NCBI GenBank assembly: GCA_946186175.1
Contig: CAMHMG010000058.1
Coordinates: 1 to 13,845 of the forward strand
Reading direction: 5' to 3'
DNA length: 13,845 nt
Origin: an uncultured Clostridia bacterium
Lineage (GTDB): Bacteria; Bacillota; Clostridia; Lachnospirales; Lachnospiraceae
Below the pieces are notes generated by a model. That model searched no databases, was not told the DNA's origin, and saw nothing but the letters and a program-made list of their open reading frames with translations. Numbering within the stretch: position 1 is the stretch's first letter; each line of letters starts with the position of its first letter. Of this stretch, positions 13,295 through 13,845 are shown in pieces. A program made the translations under genes and the position numbers.

Positions 13295-13845
13295 ATGGCA
13301 GGAAGAATAGCGTATGTTGAACGCAAGACAAATGAAACGGACATCAAACTGGAATTACATATAGATGGTACCGGTCAGACTAAGATCGATACCGGTATAG
13401 GTTTTTTTGACCACATGCTTAATTCTTTTACAAAACATGGTGTTTTTGACCTTAAAGCGATAGTTAAGGGTGATCTGTATGTGGATTCGCATCACACGAT
13501 TGAGGATACCGGTATTGTGCTGGGTGAAGCTATCAAGAAAGCGATCGGAGACAAGAAAGGGATAAAGCGTTATGGTCAACGCCTTCTTCCAATGGATGAG
13601 ACACTTGTTATGTGTGCGATCGATCTTTCCGGACGACCATATCTTTCTTTTGATATGAATTTCACTGTTGATCAGGTTGGATATTTTGATACTGAGATGG
13701 TTAATGAATTCTTCTATGCTGTAGCTTATTCTGCGGGTATGAACCTTCATATCAAGCAGATCAATGGAAGCAATAATCATCATTTGATAGAGGCAGCATT
13801 TAAAGCATTTGCAAAGGCGCTTGACGAGGCTACGCAGATTGATCC
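13295..13845 (+). CDS. hisB: Imidazoleglycerol-phosphate dehydratase, 3' end cut by window
   Basis: 183 codons are present; the frame is open at the window end and about a dozen residues are probably missing. The enzyme dehydrates imidazole-glycerol phosphate to imidazole-acetol phosphate, using manganese bound by paired histidines. Motifs: ERKTNETDI near the start, GIGFFDHML (34-42), DSHHTIEDTGI (64-74) and GSNNHHLIEAAFKA (158-171), all intact. It is the monofunctional form, without the N-terminal histidinol-phosphatase of E. coli HisB. GCGAGG (13282-13287) supports the ATG. It lies 110 nt after psd; a poor TTGAAA (13213) promoter-like site exists in the gap but has no convincing -10. The remaining his genes are expected downstream. 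Confidence 0.97.
   Translation, partial: MAGRIAYVERKTNETDIKLELHIDGTGQTKIDTGIGFFDHMLNSFTKHGVFDLKAIVKGDLYVDSHHTIEDTGIVLGEAIKKAIGDKKGIKRYGQRLLPMDETLVMCAIDLSGRPYLSFDMNFTVDQVGYFDTEMVNEFFYAVAYSAGMNLHIKQINGSNNHHLIEAAFKAFAKALDEATQID

Noticed and set aside
13355..13783. 142-residue ORF on the minus strand
   Set aside because: Antisense to hisB, whose catalytic motifs are intact; no independent ribosome binding site or family features.

Overview
The window looks like a chromosomal segment of a low-GC Gram-positive anaerobe, most likely a Lachnospiraceae-type Clostridia (Butyrivibrio/Roseburia-like). The assignment rests on the AT-rich sequence, AGGAGG-type ribosome binding sites, a RecU-type resolvase, secreted Big_2/InlB-repeat/Fn3-like modular proteins, and the short HisG plus HisZ pair. 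This is inferred by eye without a database search. Every credible gene is on the + strand. I see no tRNA, rRNA, CRISPR array, insertion sequence or phage module.

Left part (1-4988): the 3' end of a large secreted modular surface protein closes with a strong intrinsic terminator. A good sigmaA-type promoter then precedes a tight trio: a two-helix membrane microprotein, a YbjQ/UPF0145 protein and an RluA-family pseudouridine synthase. Next is a broken surface-protein gene whose start codon and ribosome binding site (3764) are out of frame with the surviving BspA-LRR/Fn3-like body. A RecU-like Holliday-junction resolvase follows.

Middle (5005-8669): a long hairpin with a GUAA loop and a near-consensus promoter (TTGAAA-N17-TATACT) precede a membrane-anchored protein with a strong internal start site, then trpS, hisZ and hisG. 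No T-box or other recognised leader lies before trpS or hisZ, so the his genes are probably transcribed from upstream.

Right part (8680-13845): hisG, hisD and hisB belong to histidine biosynthesis, but two non-his inserts interrupt them. The first is a membrane-anchored protein with an acidic linker and a C-terminal domain resembling secreted nuclease-toxin domains. Just before hisD there is an AU hairpin with a GAAA loop and a 20-codon ORF whose stop overlaps the hisD start. The second insert is a translationally coupled phosphatidylethanolamine cassette: a UPF0104/LPG-synthase-type membrane protein, pssA and psd. A strong ribosome binding site and ATGA junction at the end of psd start a very small reading frame broken at an A7 tract. 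hisB is cut by the window end; hisA, hisF, hisH, hisI and hisC are not in the window.

The points most worth following are the tethered nuclease-like protein inside the his operon, the coupled leader ORF at hisD, the internal start in the 5148 gene, and the two disrupted reading frames at 3764 and 13181.
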